From positions 33,921 through 97,920 of the forward strand of contig WPIO01000317.1 in NCBI GenBank assembly GCA_009760855.2: DNA of 64,000 nucleotides, read 5' to 3'. This stretch comes from Cristatella mucedo. Lineage: Eukaryota; Bryozoa; Phylactolaemata; Cristatellidae. The position numbers were made by a program, and so were the translations under genes. The notes under the pieces are model-generated. The model did not search any database, was not told where the DNA came from, and was given only the letters and a program-made list of their open reading frames with translations. Position 1 is the stretch's first letter. The number at the start of each line of letters is the position of its first letter. Below are positions 24,856 to 33,901 of this stretch, piece after piece.

Positions 24856-25724
24856 TATGTTGCTATATAAAGTGTAACATTTATTTCTTTATCTAACAAG
24901 CTTGATCCAGGTAGAAAAGCAGAAGTGGGAACTATTTTTTTATTAGTATCTAACATATAGCCGCCATACAACTGATCAACCTGCGCTGTAAGTGTTGATG
25001 GTAGAGGCATAAGTACTTTTGTAATTCTAAGAACTTCATATGTTACTGCAAGAAGAAAGACACAGCTAGGTATTGTAATGTTAGTATCAACAATCCATCT
25101 ACCATTAAATGTTTTGTTATATATTTCTGTAGTCAGTGAACCATCCATAGTTCCTTTAAAATTTGCAGTTGTAACATTTCCACTTACTTTTCTTAGATAT
25201 CCAAGATTTACTCCATCATTTGGATTTACAGGATCTTCCTTTATAATTATGGGGAAATTATTCATATTCAAAGCCTCATACACTACTATATTATTATATT
25301 TTACAAAGTTAGCATCCATATATGCAACAGTTGCAACATTATTATCTCGTGATGGCATTGCTGTATTAGTAATATTTAATGTTCCAGTTACAGTTAAATT
25401 TCCGTTAACAGTTCCACCAGTCTTTGATATTTTAGTATCTGCATGGTCTTTTGTAGCAGCATCACTTGGATTAACAGGATTAGCAAGATCTATCACTCTA
25501 TGATTATTCATATCAAGATCACCATCAGCAGTCGTACCTCTAGATACTTTTGTAACAAAGTTTGCATCAATATACTTTCTGTTTACAACATCTGTAGAAT
25601 CAACAGAGTCTCCAAGATTTTTTATTAGATTTTGATTCATATTTAAAGATCCATTCATAATATCTCCAGTCTTACGAATGTAATTTTTTTGGCTAGCACC
25701 TTTTCTACGATATTCTAGAGACAT
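24855..25724 (-). CDS. Fibre-like protein 2 (four shaft repeats)
   Basis: I place the start at 25724, not at the longer open frame (25772), because that ATG follows TTGTATAGA, the element's start signature. The product has 289 residues. Residues ~20-190 carry at least four repeats: SLNMNQNLIKNLGDSVDSTD, DLDMNNHRVIDLANPVNPSD, NLTVTGTLNITNTAM and ALNMNNFPIIIKEDPVNPND. Each is followed by an [A/V]xxxY[I/M/L]-type step. The C-terminal ~100 residues look like a beta-rich head. It is one of four paralogues in the element and probably a trimeric attachment fibre. Confidence 0.82.
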   Translation of the reverse strand: MSLEYRRKGASQKNYIRKTGDIMNGSLNMNQNLIKNLGDSVDSTDVVNRKYIDANFVTKVSRGTTADGDLDMNNHRVIDLANPVNPSDAATKDHADTKISKTGGTVNGNLTVTGTLNITNTAMPSRDNNVATVAYMDANFVKYNNIVVYEALNMNNFPIIIKEDPVNPNDGVNLGYLRKVSGNVTTANFKGTMDGSLTTEIYNKTFNGRWIVDTNITIPSCVFLLAVTYEVLRITKVLMPLPSTLTAQVDQLYGGYMLDTNKKIVPTSAFLPGSSLLDKEINVTLYIAT

Positions 25725-25725
25725 T

Positions 25726-26562
25726 CTATACAATAGTAATAATAAAATCAATATATGTAATATTGCTAGCAACTCTTAAATTATCTATCATATATGTGCA
25801 GGTTCCATCAATATTTATAACTAAAATAAGAGTACCAGATACGCCATAAGTGTTGTCACTAGACAACTCTAAAAACGTTCCAGTAGTATTAGAACACCAA
25901 AGAATATTAGATACTGTTTGAAAGTTTGCTACTGGACCAGCAACAAAAGTTTTATAAGGTGTTGCATAGGATACAACTTTACCTTGTAGATTAAAAACTT
26001 CAATATCTGCAGGAGTTGTTTTTAATGTAGAACTTTCTGTTCCTGTTCCATTTACATAAATATCAAATATGTTTAATGGAGCAATAATTGAATCATTTGT
26101 AAAACCAGTAAGTTTTAAATATAAAGTATAGCATTTATAAGAATCAACAGATTGCTTTGTCACAACATCTGAATTTTTCAGAGAGGTAATTCTGTTTGAG
26201 CCTAGATCAAGAGTACTATTAGAGTTGCCATTGAAAACTTGAGTCATACTTTTTAGTAATCCATAGTTTATTACTTTGTAAGGTCCGTCAGCAGATCTTC
26301 CAGATATTCCTTTAACATTTTTACAATTCAACTGGGATAACATTTTTGCATTATTCTTTGGAAGTAAATCAGATAAGTTAGAAACCGAAGCTATTTCTCC
26401 TGAAACATTAGTTGCCACAGTATTTAAAAAGTCTGAATTGAGAGCATAATCTAATCTTATTGCATCTCCGTCATTTACTGGAAAACCAAGATCTGTAATA
26501 CCATTTCCATTAGCATCAAGGTCGCTAAAAATATTACCATTAATCTTACTAATATTATCCAT
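25726..26562 (-). CDS. Fibre-like protein 3
   Basis: The start at 26562 (MDNISKINGN) is chosen because it follows ATATATAAGA. The longer upstream frame runs through the divergent gene and is a shadow. The product has 278 residues. Its N-terminus (INGNIFSDLDANGNGITDLG, then FPVNDGDAIRLDYA) closely matches that of the distant fibre gene at 41158. A second, weaker repeat lies at about residues 105-125 (LDLGSNRITSLKNSDVVTK). The C-terminal half is beta-rich. Its stop codon TAG is part of the TATAGAATG signature of the next gene downstream. Confidence 0.82.
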   Translation of the reverse strand: MDNISKINGNIFSDLDANGNGITDLGFPVNDGDAIRLDYALNSDFLNTVATNVSGEIASVSNLSDLLPKNNAKMLSQLNCKNVKGISGRSADGPYKVINYGLLKSMTQVFNGNSNSTLDLGSNRITSLKNSDVVTKQSVDSYKCYTLYLKLTGFTNDSIIAPLNIFDIYVNGTGTESSTLKTTPADIEVFNLQGKVVSYATPYKTFVAGPVANFQTVSNILWCSNTTGTFLELSSDNTYGVSGTLILVINIDGTCTYMIDNLRVASNITYIDFIITIV

Positions 26563-26572
26563 TCTTATATAT
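26563..26572. promoter_or_regulatory. 10-bp bidirectional start/promoter element
   Basis: Only TCTTATATAT separates the ATG at 26573 (plus) from the ATG at 26562 (minus). Read in either direction it supplies an AT-rich TATA-type box directly before the start codon. Any 5' UTR here must be extremely short or overlap the opposite gene. The promoter role is inferred from recurrence across the element. Confidence 0.6.
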
Positions 26573-27641
26573 ATGGAAAAATTAAAATCTGGCTTAGATA
26601 CAACAAATGAAGTATTATCAGGAACAACAACAGCAACAGAAGTAGGCTCAAAAGCAATAATAAAAGTAGCTCCAAAGATTGCATTGAAGCTAAGCCCACA
26701 AGCATCAAATAGGATTGCAAAAATTGTACCAAAAGTTTTGCAGTCATTCAAAATTATAGGAACTGCTACAAAAGCACTTGGCGGATTTCTATCAGGAATA
26801 ACAGGACTTGTAGATCTTGGTTTATTCATAAAAGAGATTGTCGATGATATTGCTTCAGGAAAGTATGGCAATGTCTTTTGGAAAACAATTGCAGATAAAA
26901 AAGGACTATCAAAAATGGTGGCATCCTTAGAGGTTGGCTATTACATAAATGAGATTTTGCTAGAAGCGGAAAGAGCTAATTCTAATTGGTACTTAGATCC
27001 TAGTAGATTTCTTTCAGATACATTCGGAGAGGAAATATCTTGGGATGCTTCCCAATTAGATACAAAAGCTTGGAGTAAGAACTTTCTTGAAGTAAGATCA
27101 GGAGGATTTTTACCAGCAATAATAGCAAGTATAGCTTCAATTATTGGAGCAGTTGGCTTAGGAGTCTCCATAGCAGTAAATGTGGCAGGATTGATTAAGA
27201 AGATTATTGATTCAACAATGTATACTGTTAAGTCACCACCAATGAACACCCATGAGGAGAGAATGAGTGCTTTGAGTTTACAAAGTGTAAGACTAAAGAA
27301 TGCAATTACAGACATAAAAAATATGATAGAATTACTTGATAGAAACATTGATATCGATTTGAGTGACAAAGTGCAAAACTCAAAGGTGAAAAACAGATTA
27401 GATTATTTGAAAACTGGAAAACAGTTAGTGGAAGTATCAGGAGTAAGTTATTCAGATAAATTAAAAGAAGATATAAAAAAAAGTAGAAAGTAGTACTGTT
27501 GGAGGAAAAAAGACTTGTAATTATCAAGCAGAGAGTGCAATGTTACTAGCTAATCTGTTTGCGCAAGGTAAATCACAAGAAGAAATATATAATGAAATGA
27601 TAAAACTAAGAGACGATTTGAAAAAACGCTGCAAGAATTAA
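26573..27641 (+). pseudogene. Membrane-associated ORF with two hydrophobic segments, one frameshift
   Basis: The frame opens right after TTATATAT. The product has a hydrophobic Gly/Ala-rich segment around residues 60-90 (ATKALGGFLSGITGLVDLGL). A strong predicted membrane segment is near residues 182-207 (FLPAIIASIASIIGAVGLGV). A charged helical C-terminus follows. The first frame ends at 27493. A +1 change in an A8 run at about 27475-27482 continues it for ~50 more residues to TAA at 27639-27641, ending in a Lys-rich helix. Membrane-type minor virion proteins are common in viruses of this architecture, but no family is recognised here. Confidence 0.65.
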
Positions 27642-28190
27642 AAGTCTGTATGTCTAACAATTTTGTAATCTTCTGTAAGTGTGTGTATGTGAAATTTAGT
27701 TTTGCAAATAGTAGGTGCAAACGTAATGCTGCCATATCTCTTGTTACAGCTGCATCAATAGGATTGTTATAATAGCCCAAGTGATATCTTTGTCTTTCTA
27801 TACATATACATGATTGCCATTTATTACTTGCTTTTTTAAAACTAACTCCTATAAAATTTGAAGTATCGTTTTTTCGTTTTCCTATGTTTCTGCTATTTTC
27901 ACTAGAAGTTGCTTCTCGTAAATTTGAAAATCTATTATTTAGCCTATCGTTATCAATATGGTCGATTTCATGTAAAGGCATTCTCCCTGTGATTATCAAA
28001 AACGCCAAACGGTGTGAAAAATATTCCTTTCCATCAATTGTTATTTTCTATAACCATTGCTTGTTCTTCCAGCCTCTTCGCCAATCCGTGCAGTTCCACC
28101 ACGATTGGTTTTATTAGTGAATTTACCAGTATCTGGGTTGTAATCCAAAAGTTGCATAACTCGATTTCTAAAGCTAGAAACTTGATTCAT
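27550..28190 (-). pseudogene. HNH/AP2-type homing endonuclease, frameshifted
   Basis: The start at 28190 (MNQVSSFRNRV) follows TATTAAGAA. The first ~49 codons (LLDYNPDTGKFTNKTNRGG) are the usual N-terminus of phage and virus HNH homing endonucleases. A one-base change near 28043 shifts the frame. The continuation at 27550-28008 has the HNH core EIDHIDNDRLNNRFSNLREAT and then an AP2-like DNA-binding region (FIGVSFKKASNKWQSCI, RYHLGYYNNPIDAAVTRD). The real C-terminus probably ends soon after FAKLNF near 27690. The frame beyond overlaps the end of the convergent gene. Such enzymes are selfish freestanding nucleases, uncommon in Polintons. Confidence 0.88.
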
Positions 28191-28230
28191 TTCTTAATAT
28201 ATAATAGTTTTATTTGTCTTTAATATAGAA

Positions 28231-28998
28231 ATGGAATACCATGAGGTAAAACTAAACTTATCAGATCATCAAGTAAACTTGATACATAAGAGTGATAAGC
28301 CTATTTCAATAAGACTAAAAAAAGAAGATCTATCAGGTTCTATTTCTATCTTTGTAACAAAAACACAACTAAACAAAATTGAAAAGTGCAAATCTAAAAA
28401 CACTAGCCTACAATTGAATTTTTCTCTAAAACAACTGAAATATAATAGACGACTTGGCTCGGGTTTAGTAGATTTCATAAATAAACTAACTGGAAACCGC
28501 GAAATTCATATGAAACTACCTTCAGGAGTAAAATCTGAATTTGTTCCAGGTGGAAGTTTTAACAATACTGGTCGTTACTCATATGCCGGACCGGGAACCA
28601 AATTTACTCAAAGAATGCAGAAAGGCTATGAGGGCATTAACGATTTGGATCGAGGTGCTTTGGTCCATGATAGTCTATACACTGAAACTGGATCAATGTC
28701 TGAACCTTAAAGAACAGAGATAAGAAACTTGTCAGACTTAGTATTAGCTGAATTTGCTGCTAGAATTGCGCTAGATCCAAGACAGCCAAATTACGTACGA
28801 GAAGATGCTAAAACGGTTGCAGCCGTCATGGCAGCGAAAGCAAAATTAGGCTTGGGAATTGGTGGCGGATTAAACGATTCATTTGCTACTGATTTTCTAA
28901 AAGATAAAATAAGTAATCCTGCTAGTCTTAATAAGATAAAAAACTATGCTCGAGGAATCGTTGATAGGATGCTTGATATCACTCGCAAAAAGATATAA
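28231..28998 (+). pseudogene. Phospholipase A2-domain virion protein, one nonsense codon
   Basis: It starts directly after TAATATAGAA. The N-terminal ~70 residues contain two LSDHQVNLI / TKTQLNKI-type repeats seen in Polinton and adintovirus virion proteins. The PLA2-like part follows: YAGPGT (residues 118-123, the Ca-binding loop type) and VHDSLY (145-150, the His-Asp catalytic pair and Tyr), as in parvovirus VP1-type PLA2. TAA at 28708-28710 breaks the frame. The same frame continues 28711-28998 with ARIALDPRQPNYVREDAK and a Gly-rich LGIGGGLND. There IGGG-L fits the adenovirus-protease consensus (M/I/L/N)xGG-x. The likely role is membrane breach during entry. Confidence 0.82.
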
Positions 28999-29021
28999 AA
29001 AATTAAACTTACAAACTAACT

Positions 29022-29510
29022 TTAAAACTCTGCTGGATTGAACATTGATCTCTTTGGTGAACTATAAACTTTTACTTGGTCAATCTTTAATCTAATATTT
29101 AATCTTTCTTCATTATTATAATACTCTTTTGAAACATAACTACCATCAAGAATTCCAGTGATACAAAAATCATTTCCTAATTTTTTAATTACGTCTGCTG
29201 GGCTAGATACTTTAATTTGTTTATTATTCTCATCAAACATAATACAAGGTTTCTTTCCAAAATCAAATCTAATTCCAATTGTCGACCTTGCGCTAGCATC
29301 AAATGCTTTGAATTCTAATTGTTCACTCGATCTATCTACAATATTTTGAATATAAGGAAGTGATTCTTCTGTTATATACATCCACGCGCTAAGATAAGGT
29401 TTTGAATCTTTTGAAATTTTTTCTTCAACATGAACGTGTGCAGGCTTTCCTTTTGGGATAACAACTGCAGAATTTTGGAGAACTAAAAATTTCTTTTCTT
29501 GATTTTCCAT
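29022..29510 (-). CDS. 162-residue ORF, possible OB-fold DNA-binding protein
   Basis: This intact frame starts after ACTATATAGA. Its pattern of short strands (STIGIRFDFGKKPCIMFDE, FCITGILDGSYVSKEYY, LNIRLKIDQVKVY) is compatible with an OB-like fold, and a single-stranded DNA-binding protein would suit a polymerase of this kind. The match is by pattern only and I recognise no family signature. It sits between the PLA2 gene and the broken protease. Confidence 0.6.
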   Translation of the reverse strand: MENQEKKFLVLQNSAVVIPKGKPAHVHVEEKISKDSKPYLSAWMYITEESLPYIQNIVDRSSEQLEFKAFDASARSTIGIRFDFGKKPCIMFDENNKQIKVSSPADVIKKLGNDFCITGILDGSYVSKEYYNNEERLNIRLKIDQVKVYSSPKRSMFNPAEF

Positions 29511-29538
29511 TCTATATAGTAGAAATATTTTGTTTAAT

Positions 29539-30700
29539 TCAAATTAATAATTGCATGACTGTACCAAAATCGACAAATTCCAATAATAGAGTGAAGATTA
29601 AGCATCTCATTCCACAATCCGTTTGATTAAACTTTTGCAGTTGAAAAGTCTGAAAACTTGGTGTATCACCGAAATAATTAATCACTTCTGGCATTGGAGG
29701 AGCACCGAATGAATCAAAATAAAAGCATCAATCACCTATTTTTTTAAGAGCTACCCAATGATATATTGCCAGATCTGATTTACCAGTATTACAAATAAGG
29801 CACTCATTCAGCTTCATAACATTGCTAAAATTAGGGCTTGTTTAGATAAGGATACCACGTCCAAGTTGGTCCATGCATTCGTGACATCTCGTCTCGACTT
29901 CTGCAACTCACTGCTGACTGGCCTACCAGCATGTGCGATCAGGCGATTGCAGCTGGTGCAAAACTCTGCAGCTAGGCTTGTCTGTCGTGAGCGTCGCAGT
30001 TGCCACATTACTCCACTTCTCGCCGACCTGCACTGGTTACCAGTCAAGCAACGGATTGACTTCAAGGTTTTGTCGCTCACTTTTAGGTCTCTTCATTCTA
30101 TGGCTCCAGCCTATCTTTCAGATACACTAACCCATCAGGCAAAGCATCGTACCACTCGCTTTTCGGAATCCAACAGTCTAGAAATACCTCGTACAAACCT
30201 TAAATCCTTTGGAGACCGTGCATTTAGCTCGTATGCTCCCACAGCCTGGAACTCCCTCCCGACCTGCATCAGAACATCCCCTGACCTGACCACATTTAAA
30301 AGAAACTTAAAAACATACCTATTTAGGACAGCATTTAGTGGGTCCTTGTGATTCGTCCTCGATGTGCTTATGCGTGCTGACACTGTTCATGCTGCCACTA
30401 ACCACATTTGCATGCTGACCCAGTGCATGTAACCCCTAACCATGTTATTCATTTTGTTTGTTTTTCAAGCATGACTGTACTTACTATTCTATTGCGTATC
30501 ACTTTGCAGCAAATGTAAAGCGCCTAGAAAGAGATTAAGTTCTCTGAACGCGCTTTATCAAGTGCAATATCAAGTGCAATATTATTATTCTCTTCTGGAG
30601 AACTTAATTCATCTCTTGCAAATACACCTCTGAAATTTTTTATATCTAATTCTTTCACATATTGATTTATTTCGAGATCAGTTAGTGGTGTACTTTTTAA
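29539..30700 (-). pseudogene. Adenovirus-type cysteine protease split by a LINE
   Basis: Two separated minus-strand pieces together cover the protease. The N-terminal part (30587-30700) has LTDLEINQYVKELDIKNFRG and GVFARDELS, typical of Polinton proteases. The C-terminal part (29539-29805) has HWVALKK (catalytic His), YFDSFGAPPMPEVINY (Asp) and QKFNQTDCGMRC (oxyanion Gln region and catalytic Cys). A 777-bp LINE A insertion lies between them. A TGA at 29728-29730 also interrupts the frame, and no ATG is visible at the start, which abuts the zinc-ribbon stop. This enzyme would normally cut GG-type sites in capsid precursors, and candidate sites remain in 28231-28998 and 38183-38779. Confidence 0.9.
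29810..30586 (+). mobile_element. LINE family A, 5'-truncated insertion in the protease gene
   Basis: This 777-bp plus-strand insertion contains the last part of the RT (161-codon frame 29866-30351) and the family 3' end. The 3' tail contains a short ATCAAGTGCAAT duplication before ATTATT. ATTC flanks it at 29806-29809 and 30587-30590, an apparent 4-bp target duplication. It is almost identical to the 3' end of the copy at 31846-35364, sharing variants not seen in other copies (SDTLTHQ, APTAWNSLPTCIR). Confidence 0.93.
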
Positions 30701-31023
30701 TTATTTTTTAAATTGTTGATAGTTCTTCTTAGTTCAGAAAGTATTTGTTCTTTACTCATCTCTCCGCCTAACTTCTTACCATGAGATAGAACTCCAGTTC
30801 CTAACTTCTTACCATGACTCAAAACTCCAGTACCTAACTTCTTTCCATGAGCTACAACTCCTTCACCAACACTTCTAAGCTTAACAAACTTTGACTTTTT
30901 ACTTTCACAAATCACGCAAATTGCTTTAATCATTCCCCTAAGACCTTTTGTACTATCGGTCTCAATGTATTACTCATGAATGCTATCTGTGGGCTTCTTA
31001 CATTTCAAGCAGTAAATTTCCAT
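30697..31023 (-). pseudogene. Zinc-ribbon protein with GKKLGTGVLSH repeats, one nonsense codon
   Basis: The start at 31023 follows ATTATAGAA. The N-terminus has CLKC and later CVIC, a CxxC...CxxC ribbon resembling the DUF5679-type proteins common in Polinton and adintovirus genomes. A TAA lies between the two Cys pairs at about 30973. The C-terminal half holds three near-perfect tandem repeats of an 11-residue unit (HGKKLGTGVLS; the last reads HGKKLGGEM). The function of such ribbons is unknown; nucleic-acid binding is the usual guess. It diverges from the ATPase with 34 bp between the two ATGs. Confidence 0.72.
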
Positions 31024-31057
31024 TTCTATAATATAAAAACTCTTTTTAGTATAGGAA

Positions 31058-31729
31058 ATGTCTCTTAGAGTGAGGGCGTTTAATTTTGGACAAGATGTGG
31101 ATACTGGTCATAAAGAACCTTTACCAAATGTTCCAATCAGAGCTTTAGTTTTGGGACCAAGTGGTTCAGGTAAATCTCAACTAATAATGAATTGGATATT
31201 TTATGGAATGGTTAATTATGATTGTTGTACAATTATTGCTTCAAGTTTAGACCAAAAGTTGTACCGTGGACTTATGTCAATGACAAAAGAAAACAAAGCT
31301 TACTCATGGGTTAATGGCATTGATGATATGCCAGAAGTAGACTCGTATAAGAACTGCAAGAATGTAGTTGTGCTTGATGATTTAATGACTGAAGATCAGA
31401 TTAAAATACTAGACTATTTCACACGAGGAAGACATAAAGGTCTGAACATTTTCTACCTTGCTCAAGGCTTTACTAATATACCTAGGAGAGAAATTAGAAA
31501 CAATGTAAATCTAATAGTAATCTTTAAGCAAAACACAACTGACATTGAGTATATTCGTGATGCATACGTTGGAGATATTGATAAGAAACAATTTAGAGAA
31601 TGGATTAACTCTTGTACTAGAAACCGTTTTGGATATTGCGTGATAGATCTAACTAAGACTGAAAGTGAAGGCAGATTTTGGACTGTTGATTCAGATGGAA
31701 AGCAATTAATGACATTTTTTAATTCTTAA
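31058..31729 (+). CDS. A32/FtsK-HerA-type DNA-packaging ATPase
   Basis: This intact 223-residue frame starts right after TTAGTATAGGAA. Walker A is GPSGSGKS (residues 33-40) and Walker B is VVVLDD (103-108), followed by a sensor-like LAQGFTNIPRREIRNN stretch. Size and motif order match the packaging ATPases of Polintons, adintoviruses, virophages and larger viruses with double-jelly-roll capsids. It would pump the genome into the preformed capsid. It is one of the few core genes here with no visible break and lies between the two LINE insertions. Confidence 0.95.
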   Translation: MSLRVRAFNFGQDVDTGHKEPLPNVPIRALVLGPSGSGKSQLIMNWIFYGMVNYDCCTIIASSLDQKLYRGLMSMTKENKAYSWVNGIDDMPEVDSYKNCKNVVVLDDLMTEDQIKILDYFTRGRHKGLNIFYLAQGFTNIPRREIRNNVNLIVIFKQNTTDIEYIRDAYVGDIDKKQFREWINSCTRNRFGYCVIDLTKTESEGRFWTVDSDGKQLMTFFNS

Positions 31730-32081
31730 TAGATATAGTAAAATGTTTAATGGAAAAATTTACTCAAGTGGTAAAAAACCTTATAAAGGAAGTGTTCAAG
31801 AGGCATTAGATTATGAATCTAAATTGCAAAATCTACAAGATTTAATAATAATAATAATAATAATATTGCACTTGATAAAGCGCCCTCAGAGAACTTAATC
31901 TCTTTCTAGGCGCTTTACATTTGCTGCAAAGTGATACGCAATAGAATAGTAAGTAAAATCATGCTTGAAAAACAAACAAAATGAATAACATGGTTAGGGG
32001 TTACATGCACTGGGTCAGCATGCAAATGTGGTTAGTGGCAGCATGAACAGTGTCAGCACGCATAAGCACATCGAGGACGAA

Positions 32082-33901
32082 TCACAAGGACCCACTAAAT
32101 GCTGTCCTAAATAGGTATGTTTTTAAGTTTCTTTTAAATGTGGTCAGGTCAGGGGATTTTCTGATGCAGGTCGGGAGGGAGTTCCAGGCTGTGGGAGCAT
32201 ACGAGCTAAATGCACGGTCTCCAAAGGATTTAAGGTTTGTACGAGGTATTTCTAGACTGTTGGATTCCGAAAAGCGAGTGGTACGATGCTTTGCCTGATG
32301 GGTTAGTGTATCTGAAAGATAGGCTGGAGCCATAGAATGAAGAGACCTAAAAGTGAGCGACAAAACCTTGAAGTCAATCCGTTGCTTGACTGGTAACCAG
32401 TGCAGGTCGGCGAGAAGTGGAGTAATGTGGCAACTGCGACGCTCACGACAGACAAGCCTAGCTGCAGAGTTTTGCACCAGCTGCAATCGCCTGATCGCAC
32501 ATGCTGGTAGGCCAGTCAGCAGTGAGTTGCAGAAGTCGAGACGAGATGTCACGAATGCATGGACCAACTTGGACGTGGTATCCTTATCTAAACAAGCCCT
32601 AATTTTAGCAATGTTATGAAGCTGAAAATAGGCTGATTTGACTGTGGAGCTGATGTGGTCGTCTAACGAGAGGTCGCTTTGGAATATGACACCTAGATTT
32701 CGAGCTGATGCAACTGGAGATATGCTGGCAGAGCCAATTTTGAAAGTCAGCCTTTCCAATTTCTGAATAACACTAGGTTTTGCCCATAACTAGTAAGTTA
32801 GTTTTATCATCGTTTAGTTTTAGAAAATTTGCTGCCATCCATGATCGGATGTCATCAATGCATGCAGCAAGTGAGTTGAGAGAATTTGAGGTGCTCGAAG
32901 GCTGGGAGGGATCAAAGCAAAGGTACAACTGAGTGTCATCCGCATAGAAGTGAAAGGCTAGATTGTGCTTGGCAATCACATCAGCGAGAGGGAGAGTATA
33001 AACGGTGAAAAGGACCGGACCTAGCACAGAGCCCTGAGGTACTCCATATTTTAGAGGTACTTCAGATGATCTTTGTCCATTCACGTCAACACTCTGGAGT
33101 CTCCCACTGAGATAGGACCTGAACCACTGCAGAGCAGTGCCAGTGATGCCCAGGCGAGATGAGAGGCGCTCTAGAAGTACTTTGTGATCGATGGTATCAA
33201 AAGCTGCCGAAAGATCGAGCAAAACAAGAAGAGACACTCTACCCATGTCTGCATTCCTAAGTAGGTCGTTGTATACCCGAAGCAATGCTGACTCTGTGGA
33301 GTGATTAGCTCTAAAGCCAGACTGGAACTTACTAGCAAGGTGTGAGGTTTCGATATACGAGTTCAGCTGGTCTGCCACGACCCGTTCCAGTGTCTTTGAT
33401 AGGAATGGTAGAAGGGAGACTGGGCGGTAGTTGCTTAAGTTCTCTTGGTCTAGTGTAGCTTTCTTGAGAAGTGGCCTGACTACAGCTTTTTTGAAAGGTG
33501 CTGGGACCTGACCTGAGGCTAATGACATATTAATGATGTTGGTTATGCATGGCAGCAGCAGATCAATGCAACGTAGGAGCAGGACAGTGGGAATAGGGTC
33601 CAGTGGACTTGTTCTTCTTCTTTGATTGAGATACGAGCTTTAGGACTACGTCACTGGTGACCTGTTTAAATGCAGACATTGAGGCGCAGCCAGGAACCGA
33701 GGAACAGCATTCTAGTGGGAAGGTTGTCATCGCAGGGATGGATTCCCTGATTTTGTCTATCTTCTGCACAAAGAATCGAGAGAAGCGATCGGCTAGATCA
33801 TCACAAGGATCATCAGGTAAGGAGCTAACCTGGGAACGGTTGAGGAGATGGTTTATTGTCGACATCAGCATTTTTTGGATTGTGCATCTGTGATTGAACA
33901 A
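32082..33901 (-). pseudogene. LINE A reverse transcriptase region, two frameshifts
   Basis: Three overlapping frames make up the RT. The frame 33563-33901 holds the linker, with a break in an AG/A-rich run near 33620. The frame 32773-33528 has LKKATLDQENLSNYRPVSL, FRANHSTESALLR, DLSAAFDTIDH, GVPQGSVLGP and FYADDTQLY (the catalytic YADD). It ends at MGKT through one extra A in an A-run near 32779. The frame 32082-32759 holds the thumb and C-terminal region. No RNase H domain is visible after it. Only single-base changes separate this from an open frame. Confidence 0.9.

Noticed and set aside
25078-25503. 141-codon plus-strand frame inside the fibre gene region.
   Set aside because: It is antisense to fibre 2, lacks the start signature and has a hydrophobic composition typical of antisense translation of Asn/Asp-rich repeats.
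26563-26871. Longer N-terminus for fibre 3 (start at 26871).
   Set aside because: The extension is antisense to the divergent ORF and lacks the start signature. The internal ATG at 26562 has it and begins the conserved paralogue N-terminus.
32050-32619. Open frames on the plus strand within the LINE A copy (and the equivalent minus frames at 29814-30383).
   Set aside because: They are mirror-strand shadows of the LINE C-terminal coding region and occur opposite every copy of that region.
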